Positions 1 to 12,014 of a stretch of DNA of 64,000 nucleotides are shown in pieces; position 1 is the first letter of the stretch, and each line of letters opens with the position of its first letter. Source of the DNA: Motacilla alba alba. Lineage: Eukaryota; Chordata; Aves; Passeriformes; Motacillidae. Made by a program: the position numbers and the translations under genes. The DNA is taken from NCBI RefSeq assembly GCF_015832195.1, contig NC_052019.1, positions 44,519,016 through 44,583,015 on the forward strand, written 5' to 3'. Below the pieces are notes generated by a model that saw only the letters and a program-made list of their open reading frames with translations, was not told where the DNA came from and did not search any database.

Positions 1-82
1 GCCAGCACAAGCAGCAGTTCTTCAGTGAAGAGGGGTCTAAACCACAGCCAGGCACAACACAGGGCACAGCAGCAATGCTTAC

Positions 83-201
83 CATCCCCAGCTACCTAGC
101 AAGGCTCCCACAGAGCTTCTGCCACCCAAAACACAGGGCAGGCTAAACTCTGCCAAAAATAACAAAAGTGCCAGCTGCAGCTGTGTAACTTCAGATCCCT
201 T
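83..201 (-). other. candidate internal exon, unrecognised
   Basis: On the minus strand a pyrimidine-rich acceptor (TCTTTTCTTCTTTGCAG, just above 201) and a donor ATG|GTAAGC (below 83) enclose 119 bp. One frame is open throughout (39 codons plus 2 nt, from Lys-Gly-Ser-Glu to Ser-Trp-Gly), with a hydrophobic Leu/Phe-rich stretch in the first half. I do not recognise the product. Neighbouring exons are not evident and the window starts 82 bp away, so context is lost. Seen: splice words and open frame. Inferred: exon status. It could equally be chance, since such pairs recur in AT-rich vertebrate DNA. Confidence 0.15.
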
Positions 202-2951
202 CTGCAAAGAAGAAAAGATAATGGAGGCTGTGAGAAACATATCCTTGGGAAGATACAGAAAGGAGGGAGTCAAGGGAAGAAAAACAAACATGGGAGCAAA
301 CAGCAGCTTCAGCAGACTCAAAGAGCTGGAAAGAGTGCAGATGGTGACCCGAAGAAAGGCCCCAGAAATCTGTTAACACATAGCATTTAAGCAAGTGGAG
401 TCTGTGTAGACCTCTGAAGTTTTTACACCTCTGGCCTCCCAATACCATCAAACATCTGTCCAGAAAATTAGAGAGATTACTGAGATACACAAAGCTCAAT
501 ATGAATGTATATGGATGCAGTAGAAGCAGTCTGTTGGCAACCAAAATAAATACAGGCCATCCTGCCCATATGTTCTGTGCTTGTAGAATCTCCCCAACAG
601 CCCTTTTGAGGTGGTCTTAAATGCTTTGGCAGCCAAGAAGGCTCTCTATCAACCTTGTCCAGTGAGCCTCCAAACATTTTATGCTGCATCCTAAACAAGG
701 CAGATGAGAAGGAACCCAGGGTGAGGGCTGAAGAAAGCTCTTTTTTGGTTGCAGCTGCAGTGAAAGAAATTAATAAGCCAGAATTAATAAGCTCAAATGC
801 CTGTTTTGTTTGCAGTAGATCTGCAGTGGGACTCAACCCAAGAGACTCCTCAAAATGGCTGCCAGCGTGCCCAGGGTAACTGTGCTGGACTGATTCCTGG
901 CTGGAAGGTTTGCTAAGCAAGAGCAGTCCTGAGTGGAATCACAAAAAGAACATGTTACAGAGGTCATGAAAGCACTAAACCCATTATTTCAGTATGTAAT
1001 AAACATTATCCAAAGCAAAGAGATTATAAAGCATAAGAAGAGCAGAAAATCATGATGTGCCAAGTTATTTTCAGCTAATCTGCATTAATACGGTAAACCA
1101 GCACATTAGCTCGTAGGATTAAAGTGGAACCCCAAAGTCAGGCAGTTGGGAATGTTTTGTCCTGAGAGCAAAGATGATTGTTTCCAGCATCAGAACAGCA
1201 AACAGCCCAGCCTACTGAGGTGGCATCCTGGGCTCCCACGTCTGAGGCAGCAAAGCCATCTAAAATGGTTTGGCTGCTCTTCTGAGCTGTGTGTTGAGTA
1301 AAGTGGGATAAGCACAGAAAATAATTATATGAGCCATCTAGACAGAGAGGTTTGCAAATAAACTCCTCTGTAGTCTTGGCCTCTCTTCAGCATTCCAAAA
1401 ACTCTCACAGTGTCAGCATGGCTTACTCTAGCCATGTCTAGCTCTAGCACATATCCATTTTGGCAGCCAAAGCAAAGGGAAAAGACAGGGAAGGGATACG
1501 ATGAAGGTAAATTAGGAATCAGCACAGGGAGGTCCACCCCTGTTTCCATTTCTAACCAACATGAGTTAGGTACTGAACTGCCAGAGCACTGCAGAGCATC
1601 CTCTTCTCAGCTTGCAAGATATGCACCAAAGTACCAACATAGAACAGAAAGCACCCAACACCCCTCCTGCCCTCAACATTTACCCAACAACACAAGACCT
1701 CTGGCAATATCTTCCAGCAAGGACCAGGCAAGTCAACAGCCAAAATTCTCTGGACTATTGACTGTAGATCCAATTCTTCCCCCTACAGAGTCCCACCTGA
1801 AATATAGGCTCTATAAACAAAAAACAAACAAACAAACAAACCCCCCCCCAAGAAACAAGTACTGAAAAATTTCTTATGCAAACAAGATTTACAAAATATG
1901 GCAGGTCAGGTGAGATTGCTCTGCCTGCATGAAACCAGGGAAATTTATCTAATTCAGTAATGGTTTCACCATTCAACATTGCTATTTTGATTTCACTGCT
2001 ACTGAGCATTCAGACCACTCAAGAACATCAGTATCTTCATCCATATTCCCTAAGTATACAAAGAACTGAACTTAATCCTGCCATAAAGACATGAAAAAAA
2101 GCCTATCACAGACAGTTTTGCCCTCAGACTCTAGAGATTACAGCCTGAGAAGTTTATGAATCAGCTCTGGGGTTTATAATAATTTTCTGGATTCATCTGT
2201 TACCACTTAAGTTTGTACTTTGGGAATGTGTAGATCCCCTTCTGCTCTTTTGGACTCACCTGCTTCTATGTAAGCTTACAGTATTTATTCTATATGTTGC
2301 CTGGAAGGGACACGCATGATGTCAGATCTTATGCTTTTTGTGGGTTATCTGATAGGCACGCAGGAACTTGGGTCAGTAGCCAATAGATTATTTCATGCAG
2401 CCTGGTATACAAAGGAAATACCATTTATATAATGCATTATATTAAGCAGATGTTCCTTTTAATTAACTAAGATATACAGCCTGGCTAAAACTCCTCTTCC
2501 ACATGTGACAATAAATAACTGGTGAAACTAAGTTGGAGGGGAGTTCTGATAAAGATGAGGACCACTTCAATGCTCCTGAATCACATCCTATGTAAAATCT
2601 AAAAGCCAGGACATGTGCAAGACTGCAGTGTGAAGTCCCCGCTTCACTCCAAAATCACTTGTGGGGATTTTATTCCAGTAAGCAAATGAAGTGCTATTGA
2701 TTGGGTTGGTTTGAGTTGTTTTGTTCCTGGGACTGTGTCAGACATTTCTTACTCACAGGGAATGCTGAAGCTTTTCCAAACAGCTGGGAGGACTTTATTA
2801 TCAGAATATTGCTGTGGCAGGAGTACCTGAAACAAATCTGCTCCTGGCTCTCTACTTGTTCAGACCGCTTCACACAGGACAGACTGGTATAAAAAAGAAA
2901 TAAAAAGACCTCCAGCAGATAGAGGCTACAAAGATTTTCTCCTACATATTG
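202..2951. other. no gene seen; intergenic or intronic DNA
   Basis: I see no supported gene here. Short open frames on both strands lack coding signs, and one plus-strand frame ending near 1865 runs into the CAAA repeat. A small minus-strand donor (CAG|GTGAGT at 2260) has only a 41-bp possible exon above it. An AATAAA word lies at 2899-2904, 48 bp before the A/C tract. Confidence 0.6.
1815..1849 (+). repeat. (CAAA)n microsatellite followed by C9
   Basis: About six CAAA/AAAC units run directly into nine cytosines. This is a simple repeat read directly from the sequence. Confidence 0.95.
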
Positions 2952-3082
2952 CAAAAAAAAACCCAACAACCCCCCAAAAAACAAACAAAACCCCGAAACA
3001 ACAACAAAAAAAACCTAAAAAAAAAAAAAAACCAAAAAACAAACCAAAAAAAAAAAAAAACCAAACCACAAAACAAGAAACC
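2952..3082 (+). repeat. 131-bp A/C low-complexity tract
   Basis: The plus strand is almost purely A and C, with only isolated G (two) and T (one) interruptions. It contains A-runs of 14 or more separated by CC and CAA words. It may be a decayed poly(A) insertion tail or an expanded A-rich microsatellite. No transposon body was recognised upstream. Similar tracts occur at 23702-23809 and 25094-25158, all with A/C on the plus strand. Confidence 0.9.
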
Positions 3083-6000
3083 AGTAATAACTCCTACATG
3101 TGGATGACCCAGTATGGCACAAGGCATGACACCCTGAGAAAATAAATGGACAGATACAGTAGGCATTCACTGTGTCCTGGCAAAAATCCCACTCTCCTGC
3201 AATTAAATGGGACCTCAGTGTCATGAGGAGTTTTTGTTGTTGGTTTTCTTCTGTGCTGATGTAAATGTGTTTGTCTACAGGGAGATATAAGAAACAGGAA
3301 CAAGGAGGTCTCTGAATGCATTCAGCCTAATTATTTACCTGTCTATTAGTCACCTAATTTCACAGTTCATAAACTTTAAAGGTTTCAGTTATGAATGGGC
3401 CCAGTGGTTCTGGGATAAGAAAGTACTCATCTTCCATAAAGAATAGGAAAATAAGTTTATGTGACACTGCTCTCAGCTGGTTTTCATTCTCAAGTACAAT
3501 ATATGTTAGAAGAGGAAACCCCAAGAAATCCCATCAGCCCTAACAGTGTTATCCAAATCAGAAAGATTCCTGCCTTATAATCTTGCTTGCTAAGAGACTC
3601 AATGTGTCCATTTTCATACACTCTCATGATTTGTATAAGTTGAATTTCTTCTTGATAACACACAAGAGCTTCAGTGTGAGCACCAGACCGAATGTAAAGC
3701 TGAATCTTTATGCCACCACTCCCACCATTATAGAAGTTTTTCCTTCACTGGAAAATTACTCTCTCCTCACGGTTTAGATATCTAGTTAGAGGATTTGAGT
3801 TGCACATTTACAAGATATGTTGCAAGAGCTGTGAAACTGGAAAAATCAAACCCTAGAATTGTTTGTAGACTGTGATCCATGTCACAGATGAGGTGCCCAT
3901 GGCAAAAGGCTTCCTGTAACTGCAGAAAAAAAAAAAAAGTCAGAATAAAAACTCATCAAGTTCACTATTCCTATTTCTCAAGAGGATTTCAGCTCTTCTC
4001 TAATCAGTAGCTTTATGCAAGCAATGACTTAAATAGGAAGAGTTAAAAGAAATTTTATTCCAGAAATGCTTTTTAAACCACAGTAACAGTTCACTGCTAA
4101 TTTCCCTGGGCACATGAACAAAATTACTTTGAAAACATAAGAATCGGCTGGCAAATGTCAATGGCAAAGTAATGGATACATCCTGGAATTTACCCTATAG
4201 GCAGAAATTCACTTGCTGTCACCCCTCAAGCAAAAGCCTGAGTAAGCAGGTGGATTAGTAAGGTAAAGGTCAACATCTGTGTTCTGCTTTGGGATAAACA
4301 GGGGGAAAAATGAATGCCCAGGTGTCCCCAGACATTTTAGGAGTATTCTTACCTTCAGCCTCATATCAGCTGATGTAACCAGGGCTATTAAACACCTGCC
4401 TTTGGTTTGCATGACCTGCCACCAGTCAAAACATGGCTGGGTGCAGAAAAGCACTAGAGAAACTTTAGCTCATGAAGGAGAGGGAACAGTCAAACAGAGT
4501 CTGTTCTGTAAAAGGTGGAGAAGGGCAAAGGAGTGTTAAAACCTGTGATGGCAAGGGGTAGCCCTGAAAACGAAGAGTTTGGCAGCTGAAGGAAACCAAT
4601 TTGGCTGAGAAGCACAAAGAATGGAAAGAGTAGAATTATTTGTTGAATTGATTGAAATAACAGAGATCTGAGGTATTTAAGAAAACCAAGTAGGAAGCAC
4701 AAAGGGGACGGGACCTCCTACATAGCTCAGGTTCAACTACTGTGTCTGTTGTAGACAGGGAACTCAGGCCTGGAGCATTTGACAGAAGAGCCACTCATAA
4801 AACAAACCACCATAGCCATTAACTTTCATCCTCAAAAAGTACCTTTCCCAAGCTTGAAAGCATGAGACTAAGAACAACACCCAGCAATAGAAACATCTCA
4901 AAAGGCTACCTGGTGCACTGCTGGTGTTTGGTCCTCATATCTGGGACCTTCAAAAGCCTGCTCTTCAGGAAGAGACTGCCTGATTTAGGGTAAATGACAA
5001 AAATCAGTCTTCCATGAATGAGCACTGTGTCACCTGATAAGCAAATAGTGGCCTACATATCTCCAGGCTTTTTGATCCCTCTCACTTGAAACACTGCAGT
5101 GACATTTTTAGAGATGCACCACTGCTACTTAGAAAGGCAGGCAAATTGAGATTTCTTCTTTCCTTGCAAACGAATGATGAATATGCCTTGCTGAGTACTG
5201 TTCAGGAAAAGAATAACTGCTATTTAGAGGTTTAGTCAAAATGTAAGCCTTCAAAGCAAGCAACTTGATTTTTAAAAACAGCCAACCATTTAGTACAGAA
5301 GACAAGTCCAATTTTTCTAATTTAAGCATGTTAGGTTGGACTCATAAAGTACTATTTTCATTTTTGAGAAACATTGGAAATCTGATGGAAGATATATTTC
5401 CAGTCCACCAAGAGCTGCTGAGCTCTGCTCATCTCCATAGATGGACTAAGTCATTTAGCACTGAGATGGAAAACAAATCTTTTCAGAGTTGAGCCCTCAA
5501 AGGTTAAAGGAGATGCAATGTTTCAGTAATGTCACAAGTGATTTCTTGAAAACACACGCAAAAATATCAGAGTAGATGCCATTTCCAAGAAGAAAATAAA
5601 CTATAGGAAAAAATGCAAATTGACAAGTGCCATTATTCTTTCCTTGACCAGTCCTTGGTATCTCTCAATTGTCCTACTCTTCTTTTTTTTAAAGATGTTG
5701 CCATAGTGATATTACAGAACCCGCAACACTGTCCCAGCTATTCATCATCAGAGATTAAAATATATTATGAAATGGGTTTTAATATATTATAAATTATACA
5801 TACTGCAATACCAAATTCTATTATAAAACAGGCTTTAAATAACATATTGTGGAACTAGAGTAGCTATCCTGAGTTCAGGTGGAAGATTGCTTTATAATAT
5901 AAAGTCTGATTTTTCAGTCTCACTAATGGCCCTGAAAAGAAGTCACACACTATGAAATTTTATCTACAGGCTTTCATTCATTCCATGATCCTTCCAAGCA

Positions 6001-6739
6001 GCTGAGTCTGGAGAGAGACGTGAGGACAGATTCTGTGCCACTGCCTGGGCACCAGTGTCATTAAAGATGCTGTAGTGGAGCCTAAACTTTCCTGTAGGGC
6101 CAACAGAGACATGAAAGGAGCTATGGAAGAGCTTTGCTTTTTTGGACAGCAGCTGGAGGTCAGGAGTGGTGCCCCAGGGCAACACTATTGGGACCAGAGG
6201 CTTATTTTAGACTGAATTGAGCCAAATAAACGTATTTTACTTTACTCCAGGGAAAATGAGGCTAGAAATAAAACAACCAGATTTGATTTTAAAATGGGCC
6301 TTGCCACAGCATTTCTGTTCCCTGTGTTTAGGAGGGACATGGGGAAGCACAAGGAAAGAAGTATGAAATTACCCCATAATTTTCCTTCCATCCCATACAG
6401 CAGTACATCGATTAATTACAAAGCCAGTTTTAGTTTCTGGGCTGGAGAGCCTGACAAGGACAATCCCCTCAATTCAAGATCCCATCCAGAAACCACCCAG
6501 TCCTAAAACACTGGGAGTTCTTGCTCTGCACTAAAAGCAGGAGCCCACTACGTCACCCTGAGGACAGTCGGTGTTGCATCCCAGCTGTCCTGCTCCCTGC
6601 TGGGAGTATTAGCTCCTCCAAAAGCATTTTACCCCTACAAGCAACAGGAAGAGCAAAGATGTGTTGCAGCAAAATACCCTCCTTCAAGTCCTGTAGCAGC
6701 AGGCTGTGCATGCAAGAACAGCAAAGCCTTGGGCTGGCA
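3083..6739. other. no gene seen
   Basis: Nothing supports a gene. It contains a 14-A run at 3925-3938, a T8 run near 5682-5690, and an AT-rich patch at 5755-5830 with repeated AATATATTAT words. The open frames of 60-86 codons show no domain, splice context or codon signal that I can trust. Confidence 0.6.
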
Positions 6740-6935
6740 CAGCAGTGATAAATAGCTGCTGGCCGCGGTCCACACGCAGTTGGCACAGCGCTGGGACACA
6801 CGGGCTGCGGAGCGCCCTGCTGCCTCACAGACACAGCCTGGCAGCTCTGTGGGAGCCACCTCCCGCTGTCTGCCAGAGAGACACCCAGCTGCTTGCGCAG
6901 CTGCAGAGCCAACACCTCAGCGCTACCACGGAGCA
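6740..6935. other. CpG-rich patch
   Basis: About eleven CpG dinucleotides fall in roughly 200 bp (for example CCGCGG, CAGCGCTG, TGCGGAGCGCC, TGCGCAG), against very few in the flanks. GC is locally high, which is why four overlapping frames stay open on both strands, including a 132-codon minus-strand frame (6553-6951). It could be a small CpG island or cryptic promoter, a degraded GC-rich insertion, or an ancient exon. No TATA box, initiator or product is identifiable with confidence. Confidence 0.4.
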
Positions 6936-9432
6936 AGCAATCCAGCAACAACAGTCATTCTTAGCAAGAAATCGTTTCCTTTGTTAAGCACTGACATTGA
7001 AATCCCTAGCCAATTTTATACCCACTTTACATTAATATTTTGAGCTTAAAAATTACTGCTTGCAAGAGATTGTGTTGTTAAACTGGCATGAGCCCAGAAA
7101 ACTAAAACAGGGACCCATCAGGTTCATCAGTTCAGTGCCAGCTCCAGGGTTTTCATAAGCAACCAACTTTTCTGGGTGCTCCTCAGTGAATGGGTGCTTA
7201 GTGGTCAGCCTTACACACACAGAAGTGCTTGATGCTGGGGGATTTATGCTGTTCTTCCACAACACATACCAAATGCAGTTTTCCTGATTGCACTCCAGGA
7301 TTGTGGATTTGAAAGTGGCAAGCGATAAGGGCAAGAATGCTAAATCATGGATCCTGTCAAGCAAGTCACAATCATTATGACTATTGTTATCTGTCACCTT
7401 GAGACATCAGGAGCTGTGTGCTTCACTAGATCCAAGCAGAGACTTCTTTTCCCCAGTATATTATTTACAGATAGCTAACATGACTATGGAGCTACACCAA
7501 AAGCTCTGCATAAATCTCTGTGGCATTTATTGTCTTTCCGAGCAGCAGACAAGTTAGGTTTTTTCCCTAACTTGCTACAGGAGCAACACATTTCATTAAC
7601 CTGGTTTTTATTCATGCCAACTCAAAAGGTCAGAACCAGTAGCCTCAAAGAGCATCCTCATTTAAACAATGAGGTTTTCCTGCTGATGAGCATCAGGCAC
7701 TGCTGAAACCTCAAAAAATAAACATTATGCTCATAGGTCCCTTAAGTATGGTAAACTATCCATTTATCTTGCAGCTGCCAAGCACACAGTCCTCTAATTG
7801 CTGTTACAGATGTACCACTCTAGAGCTAAGCTTTACCAACCTTGTCTCAAGATTTAATCACACATCTTGTGCACATGTCACACAAGAGCCCAACATTATT
7901 TGGACTCATCCTAAATCTCTACAGAAATACATGTATTTGATTTGTGGGATCTGCAGGTTGTTTATGCCCATATCAGGAACCTATCCTAAATAAACTCTGA
8001 GCCTGAGGCTTTTATGGTCTTACACAACCCAAAGGTTCAAATAGACAATGACATCCCATTCAGAAGATCACTCGGGGAGCCAGCAGAGTCAATCAATTTG
8101 CTTCCTTGCTTGCCCTGCCTCATGAGTTAAATCTCATGCGTGCTTCCTTAGACTACATGGGATTGCACTTCAGCCTTTGTTGCCTGAAGAGGTGTAAATA
8201 AAAATATAAATGTTAAAGGGGATCAGTCTACTTCTGGATAGACAACAATCCAAAAGATTTCTCCCTAATCTGTGTTACAATTCAACCTATTCACCTGTAT
8301 CAACAGGATCCACAGTCTACAAGCATCATTTTCAGCATCTTTCATCTGCTCAAAGTAACAAAAACCGTCTGGTTGACACCCAATTTCAGAAGCAGATTCT
8401 TAATTAATATAGGAATTAGCACTTATAGAGTCCTCAAATATGAAAGCCAATTCAGAAGGCCCAAATTTAGGGGCACCTATGATAAGGATCAGGCTTCTCT
8501 TAGTGTGCTGATTCAGACATCCAAAAATGAGTTAACAATGAAAACTCAAGCTTATTCTAGGAGTGCTATCCAATGCAGGGATAAATCAATCCATCATTTT
8601 CCCTGGTTCTCTCCAGCTAAACTAAAAATCTCCTTTACATTGAATCAGAAGTCTTCTGAAGCATGAGGAAAAATAAAGACCAAGATGAATCAGCATTTTT
8701 GATCAACAAATTTCTCTGACACAAAAGAAATAAAAGACTAACTTGAACCAACACAGATGAGATAAACCCTCAGCCAGAAGCATCACCTCTCTGGGGTGTC
8801 AGCGATGAGCTACTTGACATGTTGGCTTGATCACTATTTCATGCACACTAAATAAATTCACCTGAGTCTGGTGATATTTAAGTTAAAGTAAGGACCATTT
8901 AAATTGCAAACCAATTCCAGTCAAGTATGAACCTTTGAAAAATCTGAGATGTTTAACCAGAAGAGATAAGTGATGAAACAAGCAGTAATTTATGGAGACA
9001 CATGGCTGGCAAGTCTTCCAAAAGAATGTTCTGATCATGTTTTAGCACTTGGAGACATATGTGAATGAAACCATGGTTTTTTCCAAGACAAAGAGAGAAA
9101 TCACAGTGGCAAAACCCTCCAGGGATCATCAACATACTGTATGCAGGGTGACCCCAATGTCTGGGAATGACTGACATCTGACTCTATTGATTCAGAAGGC
9201 TGAACAATGGCTTTATTAAAACAATATTATATTACATTAATACTATATTATATTGAAGAGGTACTATACTAAAGAAAAACCCATTACTGTCTCCAAACAA
9301 TCTTCCTAACATATTCCACATGTGCAAAAACAACAGGAGCAGCAAGCAGAGATAAGAATTGTTTTCTCTTCTTCTCTGTGTGCTTCTCTGAGAAAAATCC
9401 AGGGAGAGAAACTTAGGTCTCTCTCTTTTCAG
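6936..9432. other. no gene seen
   Basis: No supported gene. A 114-codon minus-strand frame at 7053-7397 begins at GTG rather than ATG and lies in ordinary sequence. A short hairpin is listed separately. AT-rich triplets of TATTATATTA type occur at 9220-9255. Confidence 0.6.
7550..7574. repeat. 9-bp inverted repeat with 7-nt T-rich loop
   Basis: CAAGTTAGG at 7550-7558 is the exact reverse complement of CCTAACTTG at 7566-7574, separated by TTTTTTC. It is a small perfect hairpin with no known function. Confidence 0.7.
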
Positions 9433-9616
9433 AGAATGTGAATGCTACATCACCATGTGCTGCTTGGCTTACAGACCTCATCTCATCTGACAGCACAAAG
9501 GTGCAGCCTGGGCAGCATGTTTGTGCTGTCCCAGGCTGTGATGATGGCAGGATGCAGCCTCACCACCTCCTGCATGTTCAAGCTTGCAGGTCAGCTGCAG
9601 TTATCTCCCGTGCAAG
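9433..9616 (+). other. candidate exon (184 bp), unrecognised
   Basis: A strong acceptor (CTCTCTCTTTTCAG, ending 9432) and a strong donor (CAAG|GTACGT, intron from 9617) bound 184 bp. Two frames are open across the whole block. One contains an ATG at 9442; the other has Cys- and His-containing text but no recognisable domain. If spliced to 10526-10587, both frames continue open through the second block. I recognise no protein family. It may be an exon of a long non-coding RNA or a fast-evolving gene, or a chance arrangement. Confidence 0.2.
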
Positions 9617-10476
9617 GTACGTGATTACAGAGACAAACCTGCAAGGCCATGAATTAACCTATGAGGAAGCTCAGCAGCTGTTGCAGTCACAATGTACTAG
9701 GCTTGCTGCAGGTGGCTTTTCAAGTATGGCCAACTGCAGCTTCACTGCTTAGTGTGGCTGGGGAAGGCACCTAAAGAGTGGCTGCGTGCTCAGAAACACA
9801 TGACAGAGTTTGGAGACGAGTGTGAGTGATGTCAAACAACAGTGACTGGGTGTGATAGGGTCCCAAAATACTGATGTGTGGGGAGAAGAATGTGGCTTAC
9901 ACCAAGCTGCCCTGCTTCAGACACGCCTCTGCCCACTGCTCCTTGCTGTACTAAGGATATTTAATGCAGGAGGGCCCTTTCACATTGCTAGGTGCTCTTG
10001 TTCAGCTTCTTTCATGCAAGCCGTGAGCCCAAAACAGTTGCACAGAGACTGGCACTGCATAATGTGAAAAGAAAACCTGCTAATGACTATGAGAAACTTT
10101 TACTCTCACCTTAAGGCTGTCTCGTCTTGCCAAGGAGAGATGAAATGATAGACAGGTAGAGGACAGAGCTTCTTTCTGATTTTACTTTTTTTTTAATGAA
10201 AATTCCCACTATATATTTAGGTCCAAGAAAGGGGATGAAAATAGATTTCCTTTTTTCTTTAGCCATGATTCTAGAAAGGGTTGAATAATTTTAATCTATA
10301 ACTTTTCCAAAGGATCAGCTTCAGGCAGAGAGCAAAATCTGAAAATCACAGGACCACAGGAAGCCAGCTCTCAGTTTGAAGTCTCCTGCAATGTCAAACA
10401 CTAAGATAAATAACACCTCACAGCACTGCTAAAGTTACTGCAATGATGTGTACCCTTCCTCATTGAGGTCCCCTAC
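9617..10476. other. putative intron or spacer; no feature
   Basis: This would be intronic sequence if 9433-9616 and 10526-10587 are joined (908-bp intron). It contains a T9 run near 10187-10195. No coding block is evident. Confidence 0.4.
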
Positions 10477-10715
10477 CTGGGGAAAGCACTCTGAAGGCTT
10501 CATATCCTTTTTTCCATCTCTTCAGGTGCTGCTGGTACCCGTCTACTGCCACTCCTCCACAGCAGCATAGAAGGAATTGCAACACAGGTGAGCCCCAAGC
10601 CTTGCTGAAAGCCTCTGTGGGCACTGCTAGGCCAGAGAGCTCAGATAAACGGAGCTCAAAACTGTATAAAACAGCACTAGCAGCTACTTTTACATCCTCC
10701 AGTTCCAGCTTGCCT
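10477..10715 (-). other. candidate exon (239 bp), unrecognised
   Basis: On the minus strand the acceptor TTTGCTGCTTGCACAG (above 10715) and donor CCCCAG|GTAGGG (below 10477) frame 239 bp with one fully open frame of 79 codons. The translation begins Gly-Lys-Leu-Glu-Leu-Glu-Asp, has a Cys-Cys-Cys patch near the middle and ends with a Lys/Arg-rich segment. No family is recognised. It overlaps the plus-strand candidate 10526-10587, so at most one of the two strands is likely to be real. It does not join in frame to 10773-10871: the required frame there has TGA, and the intron would be only 57 bp. Confidence 0.15.
10526..10587 (+). other. candidate exon (62 bp), unrecognised
   Basis: It is bounded by a textbook acceptor (CCTTTTTTCCATCTCTTCAG, ending 10525) and donor (CACAG|GTGAGC, from 10588). 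Two of three frames are open. Joining it to 9433-9616 keeps both of that block's open frames open, and one of them ends exactly on a codon boundary at 10587. No downstream partner was located. The splice words are strong; the exon call is inference. Confidence 0.2.
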
Positions 10716-10772
10716 CTGTGCAAGCAGCAAACATGTCTCACTTGGCTGACCAAACAGAGTACCTGCACTCAC

Positions 10773-10871
10773 CCAACAGCAATGGAGGGAGAAGGCTGTG
10801 TGTTTCAGAACAGACACAGTCAGTAGTGCAGGGACTGGCTTCATCAAGACCCAGAAGTAAGAGCAGCACGA
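10773..10871 (-). other. candidate exon (99 bp), weak
   Basis: Minus-strand acceptor GTTGTCTTTTCAG (above 10871) and donor TTGG|GTGAGT (below 10773) enclose 99 bp, open in a phase-0 frame of exactly 33 codons. The translation is Cys- and Leu-rich and unrecognised. It lies in the cluster of conflicting exon-like blocks at 10.5-10.9 kb. Confidence 0.12.
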
Positions 10872-11998
10872 CTGAAAAGACAACTTGCTCTATGCAGTGT
10901 TATTTTGTAACCTCTAAACCACATTACTGTGGAAACGAGACTGGCATCTCTGAAAGACTGAAAAATTCCAGGAATTCGTGAGTTGTTAGAATATTTGTTG
11001 ACTTTTTCTAAAAGGCTGTTTTAGAATCACAACATGTGATGAACTGACCTCATTCCTGGTCCCTTATGCCAGTGCAGGGAGAACAAAGGGAAAACCAGGA
11101 GTGAAATCGAGGAGAGGAAGAAGGGACATGTGGGGGAAAGGTGTTTTAAAGTTTAATTTTTATTTCTCTACATCCTACTTTGATTTGATTGGTAATAAAT
11201 TTAATCAATTTTCCCCGCATCAAGCCTCTTTTGCCCATGATGGTAATTGCTCAGCAGTCTCTTCCCCAACCTTATTTCAACCTTATCTCAGACCCAACAG
11301 CCTTTCAAAATATCTTCTCTTCCCTGTCCAGCTGACAAGAGGAGTGATAGAGCAGCTTTGTTGGCAGCTGGCACCCAGCCAGGGCCAGCCCACCCACACA
11401 TGACTTGTCTAACATGTACATTTGCATTTCAAGAAATGCCAAATGAGGATTAATACTTTTAAGTCATTTTCTTACTTAAAAGAAAAGATGAGCTTCAACT
11501 GTCTTTACATTTAAGGCATGTTTTCAGCACTCACAATAATATTTCCTAGTTACTAACTTTTCACATTCCTGTAGAATTTCACTGAAAGCAAAAGTTTTTA
11601 TGGGTGAAAATGCCTGAAATATTAAGTGACTTAAGACAAAATGTACAAGATGATCAAGAACATTTTCTTAGTAGATATTTCTATTTTGAAGAGGAGATTC
11701 TGAAATATTCCATACAATTAGTCTGGTTTAATTGGATTTGTTTGGAAAACAGATGAAGAAAGAAAAATCCTAATAACGTCTAACCAAATCATTCATTTAT
11801 CTTTTAATTTAAACATTCAAAACTACATTGAAATTACAGAATCAAAAAAATGCCAGAGCTTCAAAGTCAAATCATTCATCTCCTGCTCCCATCAGATACT
11901 TTCACACTGGCAGCATTTCATTGCGTAAAGAGGAAAAAAAAAAAAAAGAAAAACAGAGAAAGAAGTAATCTCATTTCAATTCATATTATTTTTGCTAT

Positions 11999-12014
11999 GG
12001 GGGGGGGGGGGGGG
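11999..12014 (+). repeat. G16 homopolymer
   Basis: Sixteen consecutive guanines lie 50 bp downstream of an A14 tract. The run can form G-quadruplex structures and is prone to length error in assemblies. Confidence 0.95.

Noticed and set aside
1410..1865. 151-codon plus-strand frame
   Set aside because: Its C-terminus is translated CAAA/C9 simple repeat; no homology or codon signal.
2701..3082. Possible processed pseudogene (open frame, AATAAA at 2899, A-rich tract at 2952)
   Set aside because: The signal-to-tail distance (48 bp) is long, the tail is A/C rather than poly(A), the frame is only 63 codons, and no parent gene or target duplication is recognised.
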